Of a stretch of DNA of 62,910 nt, positions 60,786-62,910 are shown one piece after another (the stretch's first letter is position 1; every line of letters starts with the position of its first letter). The stretch lies in contig BOJX01000006.1 in assembly GCA_016860685.1 (NCBI GenBank), positions 1 to 62,910 on the forward strand. Reading direction: 5' to 3'. A model generated the notes under the pieces. That model saw nothing but the letters and a program-made list of their open reading frames with translations. It did no database searches and was not told the origin of the DNA. Made by a program: the position numbers and the translations under genes. The stretch comes from Planctomycetota bacterium. GTDB taxonomy: Bacteria > Planctomycetota > Phycisphaerae > UBA1845.

Positions 60786-61967
60786 GTGATCGGGCTGACG
60801 TACATCGGATTTACGCACCGCACGGCGCCGCTGAGCGTCCGCGAGCGCATCACGCCTTGCGCGGGCGAGATCGAGGCGTATGCGCGGCAAGTGCGGGCTT
60901 TCGCCGGGGAAAGCGCCGTTCTGCGCACGTGCGGGCGGTTCGAGACGTTTCTCGCCGTCGAAGCGTGCTCTGCCGTCGACGTGCAGAATGCGGACGCCCC
61001 CGCCGCACCGGGCATCGTGCCGATCCTCGCGCTCCTGTCCGTCCGAAGCGGGATGCCGATCCCGGCGCTGCGTCGTCATGCAATGATCCTTCACGGCGAC
61101 CGCGTCGTGGCGCACTTATTCCGCGTGGCGGCGGGGCTGGATTCGCCGATGCTGGGCGAGGATCACGTGCTCGGCCAAGTCAGCGCTTGCCTGACGAACG
61201 CTCAGCGCCTCGGAACGACCGGTCCGATCCTTTCCGCCCTTTTTCGCTCCGCGGTCCGCGCTGGGCGCCGATCCCGCAATGAATCCGGAATTCGGCAGGT
61301 CGCTTCTTCTTTCACCGGACAGGCCGCGAGACTGCTGCGGGATCGTGCGGCGTCAGACGGGCGTCCCCGGTCCTTGCTGGTGATCGGCAGCGGAACGATG
61401 GCCGCTGAGACGTTGGAAGCCGTGAAGGACGTCGGCTGGTTGCGGATCGTCGTCGCCGGGCGGCATGCGTCGCGCACGGGGGAGCTTGCGGCGCGGGTCG
61501 CCGGGCGCGCGGTCGATCTTGATTCCGTCGCGGGAGAACTCGCTTCGGCTGACTTTGTTGTCGCCTGCACGTCATCGACGACGCCCCTGCTGACGACGGC
61601 GATCGTCCGCGACGCCCTGCGGCAGCGTGGCGCCTGCAACTTACGAAACATCCCCCTCCTCATCGACCTCGGCATGCCGCGCAACGTCGAACCGGACGTC
61701 GCGCGGCTGCCGGGCGTCGAACTGCTGGATCTCGAGGGCCTCGCCGGACGGTCCGGACCGGACGGCGGGTCCGTGGTCGATGCGGTGAAGGCGCGGGCCG
61801 CGGTGTTTCTTGATGAGGAGCAGGTGCGCTTCATGCGCTGGTGCGAAAATCGACGGCGGCGCGGTCGCGCCGGATCGTTGGCGCGGTCGCCCGCGGTAGA
61901 ACGAGGCGACGCCGTCCGTGCGGATGAAACCGCTGTCGGCGCGCCGGAACGGAGGGTGGCGGGATGA
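60786..61967 (+). CDS. hemA: Glutamyl-tRNA reductase
   Basis: 393 residues from GTG 60786 (GGAG about ten bases upstream). First step of the C5 tetrapyrrole pathway: reduces glutamyl-tRNA to glutamate-1-semialdehyde. N-terminus GLTYIGFTHRTAPLSVRER, the catalytic Cys in VLRTCGRFETF (the family's usual motif is STCNRTE, so the Asn-Arg-Thr part is altered), GLDSPMLGEDHVLGQVSACL, and the NADPH site LVIGSGTMAAETLEAV. Somewhat divergent and slightly short at the C-terminal dimerisation domain. Part of the sulfite-reduction operon, where it would supply precursor for siroheme. Its stop overlaps the next ATG by four bases. Confidence 0.88.
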   Translation: MIGLTYIGFTHRTAPLSVRERITPCAGEIEAYARQVRAFAGESAVLRTCGRFETFLAVEACSAVDVQNADAPAAPGIVPILALLSVRSGMPIPALRRHAMILHGDRVVAHLFRVAAGLDSPMLGEDHVLGQVSACLTNAQRLGTTGPILSALFRSAVRAGRRSRNESGIRQVASSFTGQAARLLRDRAASDGRPRSLLVIGSGTMAAETLEAVKDVGWLRIVVAGRHASRTGELAARVAGRAVDLDSVAGELASADFVVACTSSTTPLLTTAIVRDALRQRGACNLRNIPLLIDLGMPRNVEPDVARLPGVELLDLEGLAGRSGPDGGSVVDAVKARAAVFLDEEQVRFMRWCENRRRRGRAGSLARSPAVERGDAVRADETAVGAPERRVAG

Positions 61968-62910
61968 CTCAAACCTTGATTCTCGCGGCGCACGGCGGCG
62001 GCGACGAATCCGACGCGAACGCCGTGTTGCGGAAGACGGCGAAGCAGGTGGCGGAACAGATCGGATTCGACGTCGGGTTGGCGGCATTCCGGCTGGGCGA
62101 GCCTTCGTGGCGGGACGCCCTCCGCGCCGCGGCGAGCGACTTCGCGGTGGTTGTTCCGGTGATGACCAGCGAGGGGTACTTTCACAACCTGCTGGCGGAG
62201 GAAGTTCATGCCGCCCGCCTCGCGGCTCCGGCGCGTTTCTCCTTGACCGCCCCGCTGGGTACGCATGCGGACATCGCCACGCTTGCCGGGGATCGCCTCC
62301 GTGCCTTGATCGACGATTACAATCTTGACCCGCAGCGGACCGTCGCCGTCGTGTGCGGGCACGGCACGTCGCGCCATCCGGAGAGCCGCCGCGCCACCGT
62401 CATGCTGGCGTTGCGGCTTGCCCGTCAGAAGCGCTGCGTCTCCTGCATTCCCGCGTACCTCGACGAAGACCTGCACATCGAGGATGCGCCGCGACGGCTG
62501 CGCGGGTATGACCTCGTCGTTCTCCCCTTTCTGATCGGCGGCGCGTACCACGCGACGAGCGACATTCCGCAGCGTCTGGGACTTTCGGCGAAGGAAGCCG
62601 ACTCCGCCGAATCTCCGTCAGGACTCGCCGCAGCCAGACTGGACGACCGCTGGATTGTCTGTGACGAGGCGATCGGTCGCCTTCCGGGCATCGAGCGGAT
62701 CATCGCTGCCCTTGCCGTCGAGGGGTTGTCTGAAGGCGCCGGATTCGAGGATTCCCCGCCGCCGCGCGGCGTTCGCGCGGGCAGTGATGCTCATCGAGTG
62801 CGTCTCGGCACGCGCCGCAGCCGCCTGGCGATGTGGCAGGCGACACACGTGGCGGAACGTCTTCGGGAACGAGGCGTGGACGTCGAGATCGTCGCGCTCG
62901 AGACGTCCGG
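61964..62910 (+). CDS. CbiX-type sirohydrochlorin chelatase fused to HemC (3' end beyond window)
   Basis: Starts ATG 61964 (overlap ATGA with hemA) and is open to the end of the window (315 codons). Residues ~1-250 match CbiX/SirB ferrochelatases in two halves (LILAAHGGGDESDAN, VPVMTSEGYFHNLL; VCGHGTSRHPESR, LPFLIGGAYHATSDIPQRLG), with metal-binding histidines. After a ~25-residue acidic linker, residues ~281-315 begin hydroxymethylbilane synthase: RVRLGTRRSRLAMWQATHVA. The fusion would join the last step of siroheme synthesis (iron insertion) to the third shared step of tetrapyrrole synthesis. The HemC active-site cysteine is beyond the window. Confidence 0.88.
   Translation, partial: MTQTLILAAHGGGDESDANAVLRKTAKQVAEQIGFDVGLAAFRLGEPSWRDALRAAASDFAVVVPVMTSEGYFHNLLAEEVHAARLAAPARFSLTAPLGTHADIATLAGDRLRALIDDYNLDPQRTVAVVCGHGTSRHPESRRATVMLALRLARQKRCVSCIPAYLDEDLHIEDAPRRLRGYDLVVLPFLIGGAYHATSDIPQRLGLSAKEADSAESPSGLAAARLDDRWIVCDEAIGRLPGIERIIAALAVEGLSEGAGFEDSPPPRGVRAGSDAHRVRLGTRRSRLAMWQATHVAERLRERGVDVEIVALETS

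Overview
The window looks like chromosome of a planctomycete, most likely of the Phycisphaerae type. The DNA is GC-rich (about two thirds by eye). It carries lineage-typical secreted proteins: subtilases with GACC..DG.C cysteine modules, a TIGR03790-family protein, dockerin-like DxDGDGD motifs and a NagB/LmbE fusion. It also has envelope genes of a Gram-negative cell (a WaaP-like kinase, a GT4 glycosyltransferase, ExbB/ExbD) and many lipoproteins. No plasmid, phage, transposase or CRISPR signature was seen.

Layout. 1-6.7 kb: the 3' part of a NagB/PIG-L fusion, a small acidic protein, then two tandem paralogous secreted subtilases ended by a strong terminator. 6.8-15.1 kb: housekeeping genes valS (with unusual in-frame palindromic insertions), folP, a PilZ protein, an OmpR-type regulator, pyrH and citrate synthase. 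15.3-28.9 kb: archease, a membrane TPR-like protein, two LPS-type enzymes, a GAF/receiver protein, a squalene-cyclase-fold secreted protein, a kexin-like subtilase with 31 consecutive glycines and a C-terminal anchor, a standalone Clp N-domain protein and a sugar-binding lipoprotein. 29.0-34.9 kb: rpsO-pnp, two unknown genes, truD, a mini-lipoprotein and a selenocysteine tRNA. 35.2-40.2 kb: a secreted protein, a VOC protein with a histone-H1-like tail, a TPR lipoprotein and asparagine synthase. 40.3-47.2 kb: a six-gene VWA/TPR/ExbB/ExbD/ExbD/TPR operon. 47.4-53.2 kb: xseA, a lipoprotein, and the run hslV-hslU-ispE-spoVG, in which SpoVG carries an inserted zinc ribbon. 53.8-57.7 kb: a TIGR03790 protein and an ECF-sigma/anti-sigma-like pair on the minus strand.

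57.8-62.9 kb holds the most interesting locus. A near-leaderless 42-codon reading frame has six cysteines in eight codons. It is followed by a strong intrinsic terminator and then by cysH, sir (sulfite reductase), hemA and a cbiX-hemC fusion that runs off the window. I read this as a cysteine-sensing transcription attenuator controlling assimilatory sulfate reduction together with supply of the siroheme cofactor.

Other notable structures are a roughly 95-bp dispersed repeat present twice, both times between convergent genes; palindromic units inserted in frame in valS; and a recurrent, apparently undescribed C-terminal domain on several secreted proteins. All identifications are from reading the sequence; no database search was run.
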